Positions 1 to 10,135 of a stretch of 64,000 nt of DNA are shown piece after piece. The notes below the pieces were generated by a model, which had not been told where the DNA came from, ran no database searches, and saw nothing but the letters and a program-made list of their open reading frames with translations. The stretch comes from Candidatus Stoquefichus massiliensis AP9 (lineage in GTDB: Bacteria > Bacillota_I > Bacilli_A > Erysipelotrichales > Coprobacillaceae), in assembly GCF_000455285.1 (NCBI RefSeq), contig NZ_HG005284.1, positions 32,344-96,343 of the forward strand, written 5' to 3'. Numbering within the stretch: position 1 is the first letter of the stretch; every line of letters begins with the position of its first letter. The translations under genes were made by a program, and so were the position numbers.

Positions 1-135
1 TAATAATGCTAATGATCCAATCATCAAGATAGGTAATGTTGCCATTAACCCTTTGGAAATAGAATCCAAATAAATATTTGTTGCGACTCGCCCAGATATT
101 TCTAAAGCCTTATTAATAAATTTATTATTCTCCAT
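1..135 (-). CDS. PTS lactose/cellobiose-type EIIC, N-terminal 45 residues only
   Basis: The reverse strand opens MENNKFINKALEISGRVA and continues into a hydrophobic stretch containing GLMATLPILMIGSLALL. This is the usual beginning of membrane EIIC permeases of the lactose/cellobiose PTS family, which import and phosphorylate beta-glucosides. The gene runs off the left edge, so most of the protein is not visible. An AAAGGAGAGGGT ribosome site lies just upstream of the ATG. A separate, complete EIIC lies at 14932-16278. This copy sits directly downstream of the LacI-type gene at 272-1273 and behind its own promoter and operator cluster, so it is probably that repressor's target. The family call is fairly firm; the substrate is inferred. 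Confidence 0.8.
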   Translation of the reverse strand, partial: MENNKFINKALEISGRVATNIYLDSISKGLMATLPILMIGSLALL

Positions 136-200
136 ATTACCCTCTCCTTTAATAAATATGAATTTAAAGTTATCGTAGTGTTGCAACTAACTACACATGT

Positions 201-229
201 AGTATATATAATAAAAAGTTTAAAGTCAA
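201..229 (-). promoter_or_regulatory. sigma-A promoter for the left-edge EIIC
   Basis: On the reverse strand, TTGACT (224-229) and TATACT (201-206) are separated by exactly 17 bp, a near-consensus vegetative promoter about 65 bp upstream of the EIIC start. The -35 lies inside the inverted repeat at 217-240, so a bound repressor would block polymerase. Confidence 0.75.
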
Positions 230-271
230 CGCTTTAAACTAAATATTTATTTATCATTAACTAAATATTTA
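217..271. promoter_or_regulatory. operator cluster: one dyad plus two CTAAATATTTA boxes
   Basis: AGTTTAAAG (217-225) and CTTTAAACT (232-240) form a perfect 9-bp inverted repeat over the EIIC -35 element. Two identical CTAAATATTTA boxes follow at 239-249 and 261-271, exactly 22 bp apart, so they face the same side of the helix. The same box is the core of the 18-bp palindrome upstream of the LacI gene (1315-1332). I infer these are sites for that repressor. Confidence 0.6.
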
Positions 272-1273
272 TTAATTATATTTAGTTACACTATTTCTTT
301 CTACTACTTTTGTTTCAACCAATATCTTTAAAGTCGTCGTCTCATCACTACTTAATTTTTCTACAAGTCTGTGAACAGCAGTTTTTCCCAAATACATTTT
401 ATCAACTTGCACTGTTGTAAGTGATGGGTTTGACATACTTGAAAAAGGAATATCATCAAAGCCTGTAATTGATATCTGTAAATGCAATTCAGAAATAGCA
501 CGTAATGCTCCTAAAGCAATATTATCATTCACAGCAACAAATGCTGATGGAATGTCCTCTTTTTGTTCAATAAGTTCCTGTAAATAATTTTTAAAATCAG
601 CATAACTCTCCTCTATTGTTGGTGATACAAATGATTCATACTCTGGAATAAACTGGATATTATTATCCATAAGTGCTTGCATGAAACCAAGCTTTCTCTC
701 TTTAAAATTATTAATTTGATTAATAGAATTAATCAATCCAATCTTTTCGTGACCTTTATCAATAAGATAAGTTGTTATTTCATAAATTCCATCTCTATTA
801 TTAATAGCGACAAAATCACATTTTTGTCTAATATAAGCATTATCAACAATAACATATGGAATTTTGAAATTTTCAAATTGTATAACATCTTCTAAGTTCA
901 TCTCTGTTCCAAGCAGTAATAAACCATCACAAACACTAATATCATCAAGTTTATGAATTTCATCTTTTTGCTGACTATCAATATAAGATATATTCAACTG
1001 ATATCCATTCGCACTGGCAGCTGTTTCAAAACCACGAATTAACTCTGAAAAGAACGGTGTATCCCCAACAATTCTTTCCTTACGACTGTATATAACCAAA
1101 CGTAAAACACCAGTTCTTTTCCCTTTTTTAAAATATCCTAATTTCTCTGCGATATCAATAATATGCTGCCTTTTCTCTTCACTTAATGATCCTTTACGAT
1201 TATTCAGTGCATTACTAACTGTTCCTGGAGATACCCCTGCAGCTTTCGCAATTTGTGCAACTGTTACTTTCAT
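272..1273 (-). CDS. LacI/GalR-family transcriptional repressor
   Basis: 333 residues, a normal LacI-family length. The N-terminal helix-turn-helix reads VTVAQIAKAAGVSPGTVSNAL (residues about 3-23), followed by a periplasmic-binding-protein-like effector domain ending in the typical ITGFDDIPFSS and LTTVQVD segments. I chose the ATG at 1273 because AGGTG sits 8 nt before it; a longer TTG-initiated reading from 1336 has no ribosome site and would cover the operator. It probably represses itself and the EIIC gene downstream (1-135), both flanked by the same CTAAATATTTA boxes. The inducer is likely a sugar or sugar phosphate, but the sequence does not say which. Confidence 0.9.
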   Translation of the reverse strand: MKVTVAQIAKAAGVSPGTVSNALNNRKGSLSEEKRQHIIDIAEKLGYFKKGKRTGVLRLVIYSRKERIVGDTPFFSELIRGFETAASANGYQLNISYIDSQQKDEIHKLDDISVCDGLLLLGTEMNLEDVIQFENFKIPYVIVDNAYIRQKCDFVAINNRDGIYEITTYLIDKGHEKIGLINSINQINNFKERKLGFMQALMDNNIQFIPEYESFVSPTIEESYADFKNYLQELIEQKEDIPSAFVAVNDNIALGALRAISELHLQISITGFDDIPFSSMSNPSLTTVQVDKMYLGKTAVHRLVEKLSSDETTTLKILVETKVVERNSVTKYN

Positions 1274-1294
1274 TTCATCTTCACCTCGTTTCTT

Positions 1295-1332
1295 ATTATA
1301 ACATAATAATAAGTAAACTAAATATTTAGTTT
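1295..1332 (-). promoter_or_regulatory. autoregulated promoter of the LacI gene with 18-bp palindrome
   Basis: AAACTAAATATTTAGTTT (1315-1332) is a perfect 18-bp palindrome. It covers a candidate -35 (TTTAGT, reverse strand) placed 16 bp before TATAAT (1295-1300). Its core is identical to the two boxes at 239-249 and 261-271, which suggests autorepression. Confidence 0.65.
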
Positions 1333-1412
1333 TCAATTTACCTTATAAGATTAACAAATCATCTTCACAAAATTTATAAACAACTCCATATGACATAATT
1401 AATAATGAGTTT

Positions 1413-1441
1413 ACAAAAAGTCAGAAGGTGTCACTCCTGAC
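1413..1441 (-). terminator. terminator of the ten-gene sugar operon
   Basis: On the reverse strand GTCAGGAG pairs with CTTCTGAC (8 bp, one G-T) around TGACAC and is followed by TTTTTG. It lies about 60 bp after the VOC gene stop and closes the operon that begins at 9775. Confidence 0.7.
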
Positions 1442-1503
1442 TCATCTTATTAAATAACATGTTTTCAACAATTGTTTCATTGTATATATATCATAGCACA
1501 TTT

Positions 1504-4323
<2,820 letters not shown>

Positions 4324-4331
<8 letters not shown>

Positions 4332-5010
4332 GAGAAATTCCTAGAATCTTTGCAGTAGAAGAACATCCAACCCCTGCACGATCAATTCCTAATTCTATGA
4401 GTTCAATGAGTCTTTCACGAGTACGAACACATCCTGATCCTTTTACTTTTATTCTTCCCTGTGCCGTCTCTACAATCAGTCGTATAACATCTGGTGATGC
4501 TCCTTCAAGATGTTCACTTTTGAAATAGCCTGTTGAGGTTTTGATGTAATCAGCCTCTCCTTGAATACAGCATTCAACGGCTGCTTTGATTTCTTCTTTT
4601 GTCAGTGCATCTGTTTCTACAATAACTTTTAAACCAACATGATGCTGATGACATAAAACACTTATCATTGTTATTTCATGAATAACTGCATCATACTGCT
4701 GACTCTTTAATAATCCATAGTTCATTACCATATCTATTTCAAAAACATCACCTTTTTTAATAATAGATTGTGCCTGCAATACTTTAGACTCTGTTGTACT
4801 TGATCCAAAAGGAAAATCACAGACAACACACAATAGTGTCTTTGAGCCATAAATGCATTCTTTGGCAATATCAATAGCTGATGGATTTACACAAACGCTC
4901 TTACATCCATAATTGACACCAATCATGATCTTTTCTTCCAACTGTTCAACAGTGAATTGTGGATCCAATACTGCATGATCAATATAACTTGCTAAAATAT
5001 CCTTTTCCAT
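4324..5010 (-). CDS. deoC: DeoC-like class I aldolase
   Basis: 228 residues from the ATG at 5010, which follows TGAGGTC by 7 nt. DeoC condenses or cleaves 2-deoxyribose-5-phosphate through a Lys Schiff base. The key segments are present: IDHAVLDP near the start, VCVNPSAI (about 45), and YIKTSTGYF carrying the Schiff-base Lys. The second Lys region reads VKGSGCVRT where ordinary DeoC has VKASGGIRT, so it belongs to a divergent subgroup and may use a different sugar phosphate. Its position between a DUF4867-like protein, an oxidoreductase and isomerases suggests the aldol cleavage step of a sugar-phosphate pathway. The symbol is by homology only. Confidence 0.85.
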
Positions 5011-5023
5011 TGTTTTGACCTCA

Positions 5024-5671
5024 TTATTTATATTTGATATCAATCATCTTTCCAATGAATCCTGGAAAATCTCCTGATTGTATTTTTTCTTCATTTTGAA
5101 CATGTGCAATAAACCATTTGTTTTTCTTTTTTAAAATATCATTTCTTGTAATTGTATCGCCTGTTCCTCTTAAAAGCATACAAATTGTTTTAAATCCTTC
5201 ATCACTTACACAGATAGGTGTGTAATGAAGGGTTGTACTATAACACTCAACAATAGTCCCTTGGGGAACATAAAAAATCTGGCATAATGATGAATCATAA
5301 GTCTTATCTTTCATCTCCCAAAGATGACCAACGACCAAAATATAATCGCTAACAGCAATAATTGTCTCGCTGCCCTGATGATATTCAATACCATTAAACA
5401 CATGGTTATGGCCAGAAACAACTCCGGCCATAACCTCCATATATCCATAAACCTTTTGTGAAATTTTTTGTACTGATGAAAATTGCTCAACTGCTGGGAC
5501 GCTTGGCTGATAACGATTTCCAAGTTTGGGAGGATGGACATTTGTTGATACATAAGCAATCACATCACTGACATCTTCATCAATAATCTTTCCAAAAGTT
5601 TGGAAGCTTTTATCTTTTATACTTTTGATTGAATAATCTGGATTCAATCTTTGTAAAGTTTGTAAATTCAT
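5024..5671 (-). CDS. DUF4867-like cupin-type protein
   Basis: 215 residues. It resembles, from memory, the DUF4867 family of sugar operons: an N-terminal NLQTLQRLNPDYSIKSIKD, a middle GHNHVFNGIEYHQGSET and a LHYTPICVSDEGFKT segment. The His- and Glu-bearing blocks (HNH, EYHQGSE, LHY) look like metal ligands of a cupin-like barrel, which would suit a sugar isomerase or epimerase, but no activity is established to my knowledge. I chose the ATG at 5671, one base after the RpiB stop, because the protein family begins MNLQ. Its ribosome site is weak (AAAGAAA), implying coupling to rpiB translation. Confidence 0.7.
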   Translation of the reverse strand: MNLQTLQRLNPDYSIKSIKDKSFQTFGKIIDEDVSDVIAYVSTNVHPPKLGNRYQPSVPAVEQFSSVQKISQKVYGYMEVMAGVVSGHNHVFNGIEYHQGSETIIAVSDYILVVGHLWEMKDKTYDSSLCQIFYVPQGTIVECYSTTLHYTPICVSDEGFKTICMLLRGTGDTITRNDILKKKNKWFIAHVQNEEKIQSGDFPGFIGKMIDIKYK

Positions 5672-5672
5672 A

Positions 5673-6125
5673 TTATTTCTTTTGTCTTTCTTCAATATCT
5701 TTTAACATATCAATACGTACTTGATGTCTGCCACCTTCATATTCACCTGTTAACCAGGTATCTACTATCATTTTAGCGAGTTCTATTCCAACAACTCTTG
5801 CTCCAAAGGCTAACATATTGGTATTGTTATGTTCTCTTGATAACTTCGCTGAATAAGGTTCACTGCAAGTGACACAACGAATGCCATTGACTTTATTAGC
5901 GGCTAATGAAATCCCTACACCCGTTCCACAAATGACAATGCCTTTATCCACTTCACCAGATATAACAGCATTTGCGACTGCTTCACCAGCAATAGGATAG
6001 TTAAATCTTTCAGTGCTATCTGTTCCAAAATTAATCACTTCATAACCATATTTCTCTTGAATATACTGTATTATTTCTTTTTTATATTCAACTGCCACAT
6101 GATCATTTCCAATTCCTATTTTCAT
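5673..6125 (-). CDS. rpiB: RpiB/LacA/LacB-family sugar-phosphate isomerase
   Basis: 150 residues, standard for RpiB. The segments KIGIGNDHVAVEYK, GIVICGTGVGISLAANKVNGIRC with the catalytic Cys, and EPYSAKLSREHNNTN are all present. RpiB interconverts ribose-5-phosphate and ribulose-5-phosphate; close relatives work on allose-6-phosphate or galactose-6-phosphate. With an AlsE/Rpe-like epimerase in the same operon, an allose-6-phosphate to allulose-6-phosphate step is plausible, but sequence alone cannot choose. It has a GAGAGGGG ribosome site and follows the collapsed gene at 6149-6355 by 23 bp. Confidence 0.9.
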   Translation of the reverse strand: MKIGIGNDHVAVEYKKEIIQYIQEKYGYEVINFGTDSTERFNYPIAGEAVANAVISGEVDKGIVICGTGVGISLAANKVNGIRCVTCSEPYSAKLSREHNNTNMLAFGARVVGIELAKMIVDTWLTGEYEGGRHQVRIDMLKDIEERQKK

Positions 6126-6148
6126 AATTAAGACCCCTCTCTCATTAT

Positions 6149-6355
6149 TTATCGACGACTACCTGCCATACGTTTCCAGGTCAAACGCCGTCCTTTGGCT
6201 GTTATAGCCATTTGATATAAGTTTTCTGGCACACTCATACCATTTAATCCTGCATCTCCAATAGCATGTATATCTGCTCCTGTTTTCTTTAACTCCATTG
6301 CATTCATATCCTTAATACCATTACGTGAATTGCTAATCAATCTCATAACTGCCAT
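6149..6355 (-). pseudogene. collapsed paralogue of the adjacent TIM-barrel-like gene
   Basis: 68 codons that still carry a start, a CAGGA ribosome site and a stop. Residues 4-23 (MRLISNSRNGIKDMNAMELK) align with the extreme N-terminus of the neighbour at 6368-7315 (ARLITAKASEVAKYTPMQLK). Residues 24-68, beginning KTGADIHAIGDAGLNG, align with that protein's last 45 residues (QTGADIHAIGDGG...). The roughly 240 codons between are gone, and the junction is in frame. This looks like an in-frame internal deletion in a tandem duplicate. Whether the mini-protein is made is unknown; the catalytic core cannot be present. Confidence 0.75.
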
Positions 6356-6367
6356 TATCTATTCCTG

Positions 6368-7315
6368 CTATCTCAGTGGTGTTGCCATTTTCGCCCAAGT
6401 ATAAGCTTTTCCTTTCATAGTAATAGCTAACTGGTAAATATTTTCTGGCCACGTTCCACCGCCAAAACCACCATCACCTATCGCATGAATATCAGCACCT
6501 GTCTGTTTCATCAAAATAGCTATTTGTCTAATTGTATCCTGATCAGCAATCTCAACATTGCTATCTAAGAAACACATCACAAGTGTTCCTGGTTTATAAC
6601 GATGTGTGTATTCTGTTAATTCTCTAATCATTTCTACTGTTATTCCATGTCTAGAGCCAGGCGCAGGCAAATCAATGACATCAGCTCCCGAATCAATCAA
6701 TTCTTTAATGACAGCTTTGGCATCATAATCAGCTAAAGGATCACCTAAGACTTTTTCAACAATACCATCTTCCCATTTCCCTGCAAAGATAAGCATGTCT
6801 TCTCCTAATGTTTCTCTAGCTTCCTTAGTTGCACGAATGACATCATAGATTGACGTTCCACTACCAGGATTTCCACCTAAAACAATAAATGAAGCACCAA
6901 GTTCTCTGGCTTTTAAAACGTTTTCTTTTGAATACATCATACTTCTCATTTCTGCCTTTTTAGGATCCAATGTTAATTCCTTATCATCAGCTTTTGGACA
7001 TCCCATATAAATACCAACCGGTTTTTGAGATACCAATGCTTTCAATTCTTTTAGTGAAAGTCCCTGCATCCCATTAGCTCCTTTAGGATTTTCAAAGTGA
7101 AAACCATTAAGCATCACCATGTCACCACCAAAAGCAAACATTAATTCTGTACTTGTACAGCCATTGATTAATATAGGATTATTCAGATAAGTCTGTCCCA
7201 TAATAACCCGACCTTCAGATTTTAAGATAGATTCTTTTAATTGCATTGGTGTATATTTTGCTACCTCACTTGCTTTCGCAGTAATTAATCTTGCAATGTT
7301 ATAATTCAGTTCCAT
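6368..7315 (-). CDS. TIM-barrel-like protein of PTS/GH1 operons (DUF7916-like)
   Basis: 315 residues. I recognise the family as one that recurs in beta-glucoside PTS operons and is variously labelled 'PEP phosphonomutase' or 'haloacid dehalogenase-like'; both names are doubtful and DUF7916 is from memory. Visible blocks are LKESILKSEGRVIMGQ, GASFIVLGGNPGSGTS, SGADVIDLPAPGSRHG and QTGADIHAIGDGGFGGG, a pattern of strands ending in acidic or Gly-rich loops that fits a beta/alpha barrel with a phosphate-binding site near the C-terminus. It lies 18 bp after a GH1 gene with a GAGGAG ribosome site. It probably handles a sugar phosphate; the reaction is not established. Confidence 0.65.
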   Translation of the reverse strand: MELNYNIARLITAKASEVAKYTPMQLKESILKSEGRVIMGQTYLNNPILINGCTSTELMFAFGGDMVMLNGFHFENPKGANGMQGLSLKELKALVSQKPVGIYMGCPKADDKELTLDPKKAEMRSMMYSKENVLKARELGASFIVLGGNPGSGTSIYDVIRATKEARETLGEDMLIFAGKWEDGIVEKVLGDPLADYDAKAVIKELIDSGADVIDLPAPGSRHGITVEMIRELTEYTHRYKPGTLVMCFLDSNVEIADQDTIRQIAILMKQTGADIHAIGDGGFGGGTWPENIYQLAITMKGKAYTWAKMATPLR

Positions 7316-7332
7316 ATCTTTCTCCTCATTTT

Positions 7333-8796
7333 CTAATCTAAATCTTCACCATTAGACTTAATGACTTTCTGATACCAATAGAATGAATCTTTTCTTGAAC
7401 GATGTAAATCTCCATTTCCCTGATCATCCATATCTACATAAACAAAACCATACTTTTTATCCATTTGACCCGTTCCTGCAGAGACTAAATCAATACATCC
7501 CCAAGTCGTATAACCAAATAAATTCACACCTTCTTCAACAGCTTCTTTCATACATTGAATATGTGCTTTATGATAAGCAATACGAGCAGGATCATGACAA
7601 ACTCCATCTTCATCTTCAGTTTCAATCAATCCGATACCATTTTCTACATCAAATAAAGGAGCATTGTATCTATCATTAATAATGTGTAAAAAGTGTTTAA
7701 AACCAACTGGATCGATTTGCCATCCCCATTCATTTCTTTCTAGATATGGATTTTTAATTGTTCCTAATACATTACCACCTGTTGTATCATCAGATTCTAT
7801 TTCATGAGTTGTCACAATGCCAGAAGCATAATATGAGAATCCTAAGAAATCAGATTTTCCCTTCATCAAAATATCTTTATCTTCTTGAGTAATCTCTGGT
7901 TTTCCATATTGAGCCCAAATACGTTTTGCATATGGAGGATAATACCCTCTCATTTGTGTATCAGCACTATATCCAAAGAAATCCTGGAATCTTTCATATG
8001 TTGCGAGAGCATCTAATGGATCAGGTGTTAATGGATAATTCATATTGCCACAAATCATTGCTCCAACTTTAAGATTTGCATCTATTTCATGAGCAACAAT
8101 TGTTGCCTTCGCTGCTGCAACCAATTGATTATGCAAATAGATGATGTTTCTTTTGGCTGTTTCTAATGGTGTATCAGTTTGAGGCATAATGATATTAATT
8201 TCATTAAATGTCATCCATTTATTGACTAAATCTTTATACTCAGTAAAACACACACGTGCAAATTCTACAAACTCATCAATCATCGCACGATTACGCCATC
8301 CCCCATGCTGTTCATTTAAAGAAACAGGTTCATCATATTTATATAGAGTAATGACTGGATCCATCCCATACTCTCTTGCGAGTGTAAAGACATGACGATA
8401 GAATTCTACACCTTCTTGATTAACACCACCTTTGATTCCATAAGGCATAATACGTGCCCAGGAAATAGATGTATTGAATGTTGTATATCCCATTTCATGC
8501 ATTAATGCCAAATCTTCCTGATAATGATGATAAAAGTCAGATGCAACATGATTTGTATAATGTAAATCATCAAAGAGTTGATACTGGCACCCTTCTGGTA
8601 ATTCATCAACTGGTTCCCACATCTTATGTGCTTTTTGTCCATTCTGATCTAAATACCAAATTTCTCTTCTGCCTGTCGTTGAACCTGCTGTACAATAATC
8701 AACTGAAACTGGAGATTTACCTCCTTCATTCCATGCCCCTTCAATTTGGGCTGCTGAAATACTTCCACCCCATAAAAAATCTTTAGGAAAACTCAT
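7333..8796 (-). CDS. GH1 6-phospho-beta-glucosidase
   Basis: 487 residues. It begins SFPKDFLWGGSISAAQIEGAWNEGGKS, the family 1 signature. The acid/base motif WMTFNEIN and nucleophile motif FDVENGIG are intact, and GQMDKKYGFVYVD is the phosphate loop (Lys and Tyr of S-x-K-Y) that recognises 6-phospho sugars delivered by a PTS. Of two in-frame ATGs, the second (8796) lies 8 nt after AGAGG and the first (8802) only 2 nt, so I chose the second. EIIB lies 17 bp upstream in the same operon. It cleaves the imported phospho-disaccharide or aryl phospho-glycoside in the cytoplasm. Confidence 0.93.
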   Translation of the reverse strand: MSFPKDFLWGGSISAAQIEGAWNEGGKSPVSVDYCTAGSTTGRREIWYLDQNGQKAHKMWEPVDELPEGCQYQLFDDLHYTNHVASDFYHHYQEDLALMHEMGYTTFNTSISWARIMPYGIKGGVNQEGVEFYRHVFTLAREYGMDPVITLYKYDEPVSLNEQHGGWRNRAMIDEFVEFARVCFTEYKDLVNKWMTFNEINIIMPQTDTPLETAKRNIIYLHNQLVAAAKATIVAHEIDANLKVGAMICGNMNYPLTPDPLDALATYERFQDFFGYSADTQMRGYYPPYAKRIWAQYGKPEITQEDKDILMKGKSDFLGFSYYASGIVTTHEIESDDTTGGNVLGTIKNPYLERNEWGWQIDPVGFKHFLHIINDRYNAPLFDVENGIGLIETEDEDGVCHDPARIAYHKAHIQCMKEAVEEGVNLFGYTTWGCIDLVSAGTGQMDKKYGFVYVDMDDQGNGDLHRSRKDSFYWYQKVIKSNGEDLD

Positions 8797-8813
8797 TTTC
8801 ATATCCTCTCTTT

Positions 8814-9113
8814 CTATTTATTTAATAATTCAATCGCATGATCTAAAACTTTTTGACCATTCATCATACCATAATCCTGCATATTGATCACTTCTACAGG
8901 TTTATCAGGATACATCCCCTGTATTTTCTTTAATTCATAACGCACTTGTGGTCCAAGTAAAATCACATCTGACTGCTCAGCATATGATGTAACAGAACCA
9001 ACTGGATGGGCCTCAATATGAACAGAGACACCTTTCTTTGAAGCAGCTTCATTCATGCGGTTCACCAATAAACTGGTTGACATTCCCGCTGCACAAACTA
9101 ATAAAATATTCAT
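8814..9113 (-). CDS. PTS lactose/cellobiose-family EIIB
   Basis: 99 residues. The N-terminus NILLVCAAGMSTSLLV holds the phosphorylatable Cys in the P-loop-like turn of EIIB-lac/cel proteins, and the rest (VILLGPQVRYEL, VINMQDYGMMNG) follows the family. It passes phosphate from EIIA to the sugar bound in EIIC. AGGAGG lies 7 nt from the second of two ATGs (9113), which I prefer to 9116. The complete EIIC partner could be 14932-16278 or the partial one at the left edge. I find no lac-family EIIA in the window. Confidence 0.92.
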   Translation of the reverse strand: MNILLVCAAGMSTSLLVNRMNEAASKKGVSVHIEAHPVGSVTSYAEQSDVILLGPQVRYELKKIQGMYPDKPVEVINMQDYGMMNGQKVLDHAIELLNK

Positions 9114-9124
9114 CATTTTTCCTC

Positions 9125-9775
9125 CTATAATTTTCTTAATTCAGGTATGATTTCCTGATAAGTTTTGTCTTTCCCAAATAAAGCACTTGTTCCTAGTATA
9201 AATCCATCAACTCCCTTTTTTGATAAAGTTTCAATACGTTCTGGTGAACAGGCCCCATCGAGCATCACTTTATATCCATAATGAGTTTTCTTTTCACATA
9301 ACAGTTTTAGTTTTTCATCTACAAAAGCAAGATACTTTTGTCCAGCAAAACCTGGATTGACACTCATGACCAAAACATAATCTGCTAATTTTAATATCTC
9401 TTTGATAGATTCAAAAGATGTTCCTGGATTAATCGCCAGTCCTGCATAAGCTCCAGCATCCTTAATCATTTGTAAAGTCCTTGTGATATGTGGATCATTT
9501 TCTGAGTGAACATAAATAATTCGAACACCCATATCTACAAATTTTGAAACATAATCACTGGCTTTTGTAACCATCAGATGCACATCACAAGGAACTGTTG
9601 CTTGCTTTGTAATAAATTCAATATCCTGTAATCCCATTCCAAAGTTTGGAACAAAATTCCCATCCATCACATCCAAATGAAAAATATCTATTCCTGCTTC
9701 TTCCAATTCTTTAACTTCCTTTTCTAAATTCCCAAACTTTGCACACATCATTGATGGGCATAATAATCTCTTCAT
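9125..9775 (-). CDS. ribulose-phosphate/allulose-6-phosphate 3-epimerase family
   Basis: 216 residues, one beta/alpha barrel. Family blocks are LCPSMMCAKFGNLEKEV, DIFHLDVMDGNFVPNFGMG (catalytic Asp in MDG), CDVHLMV, VMSVNPGFAGQKY and VMLDGACSPERI (second Asp). The N-terminus (CPSMMCA) is closer to D-allulose-6-phosphate 3-epimerase AlsE than to housekeeping Rpe as I remember them, a tentative distinction. AAGGAGG lies 5 nt before the chosen ATG; a longer reading from 9805 would run through the operator at 9788-9803. This is the first gene of the operon, so that operator sits directly in its leader. Confidence 0.85.
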   Translation of the reverse strand: MKRLLCPSMMCAKFGNLEKEVKELEEAGIDIFHLDVMDGNFVPNFGMGLQDIEFITKQATVPCDVHLMVTKASDYVSKFVDMGVRIIYVHSENDPHITRTLQMIKDAGAYAGLAINPGTSFESIKEILKLADYVLVMSVNPGFAGQKYLAFVDEKLKLLCEKKTHYGYKVMLDGACSPERIETLSKKGVDGFILGTSALFGKDKTYQEIIPELRKL

Positions 9776-9787
9776 ATTTCCCTCCTT

Positions 9788-9803
9788 GATTAAACGTTTA
9801 CTC
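9788..9803. promoter_or_regulatory. AAACGTTT operator 1 in the operon leader
   Basis: TAAACGTTTA (9791-9800) is a perfect palindrome within GATTAAACGTTTACTC, immediately before the ribosome site of the epimerase gene. Read on the reverse strand it starts GAGTAAACGTTT, the same 12 bases as operator 2 on the forward strand. It fits a LacI-family or cre-like site acting as a roadblock. Confidence 0.6.
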
Positions 9804-9961
9804 ACTTTGTGAAGAAAGAAAGGTTTTCACCTTTACATTTCATTGAAAGTCATTGTTAAAATCTTCAAGATTGACTGTTTCTTCTTATCTTTAGACTTAA
9901 AAATTCATATTCTCATGACTTTCTTCTTTCCTTATCTTTGTACTTTTATTTTAAATCTTTT

Positions 9962-9977
9962 GAGTAAACGTTTCCAC
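9962..9977. promoter_or_regulatory. AAACGTTT operator 2 in the divergent region
   Basis: GAGTAAACGTTTCCAC with the palindromic core AAACGTTT (9966-9973). It lies between the leftward operon and the rightward LacI gene. The 12-base identity with operator 1, about 175 bp away and in opposite orientation, suggests one repressor bound to both, possibly by looping. Confidence 0.55.
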
Positions 9978-9986
9978 ACATGTTAA

Positions 9987-10003
9987 TGGCACAAGGTGTG
10001 CCA
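9987..10003. promoter_or_regulatory. palindrome TGGCACA-AGG-TGTGCCA
   Basis: A perfect 7-bp inverted repeat with a 3-bp centre, 10 bp from operator 2. A related dyad with the same GGCACAA half lies at 16378-16396 between the EIIC and PRD-regulator genes. It may be a binding site for a second shared regulator, such as the PRD protein; this is speculative. Confidence 0.4.
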
Positions 10004-10086
10004 TCAAGAACTCTATCTTTTTAAAGACATTATTGTTAAACTTTTAAGAGAAATATGTAATCGTTTTCTTTCGATATTTGAAAATA

Positions 10087-10116
10087 TTGGAAAAATAAAT
10101 ATAAAACATTTATAAT
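10087..10116 (+). promoter_or_regulatory. promoter of the second LacI gene
   Basis: TTGGAA (10087-10092) and TATAAT (10111-10116) are 18 bp apart, about 20 bp upstream of the start at 10136. The leader would be only about a dozen bases, just enough to hold AGGAG. The -10 is perfect and the -35 moderate. Confidence 0.5.
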
Positions 10117-10135
10117 GAATGTAGGAGTGAAATTT

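Noticed and set aside
6917-6927. AAAACGTTTTC inside the TIM-barrel-like gene, similar to the AAACGTTT operators
   Set aside because: It lies within coding sequence for ENVLKAR and lacks the GAG/GTGT flanks shared by the four promoter sites.
9804-9961. Possible riboswitch in the long leader of the ten-gene operon
   Set aside because: Only a short AAAGGT/ACCTTT hairpin (9819-9834) is visible; no known aptamer signature could be recognised.
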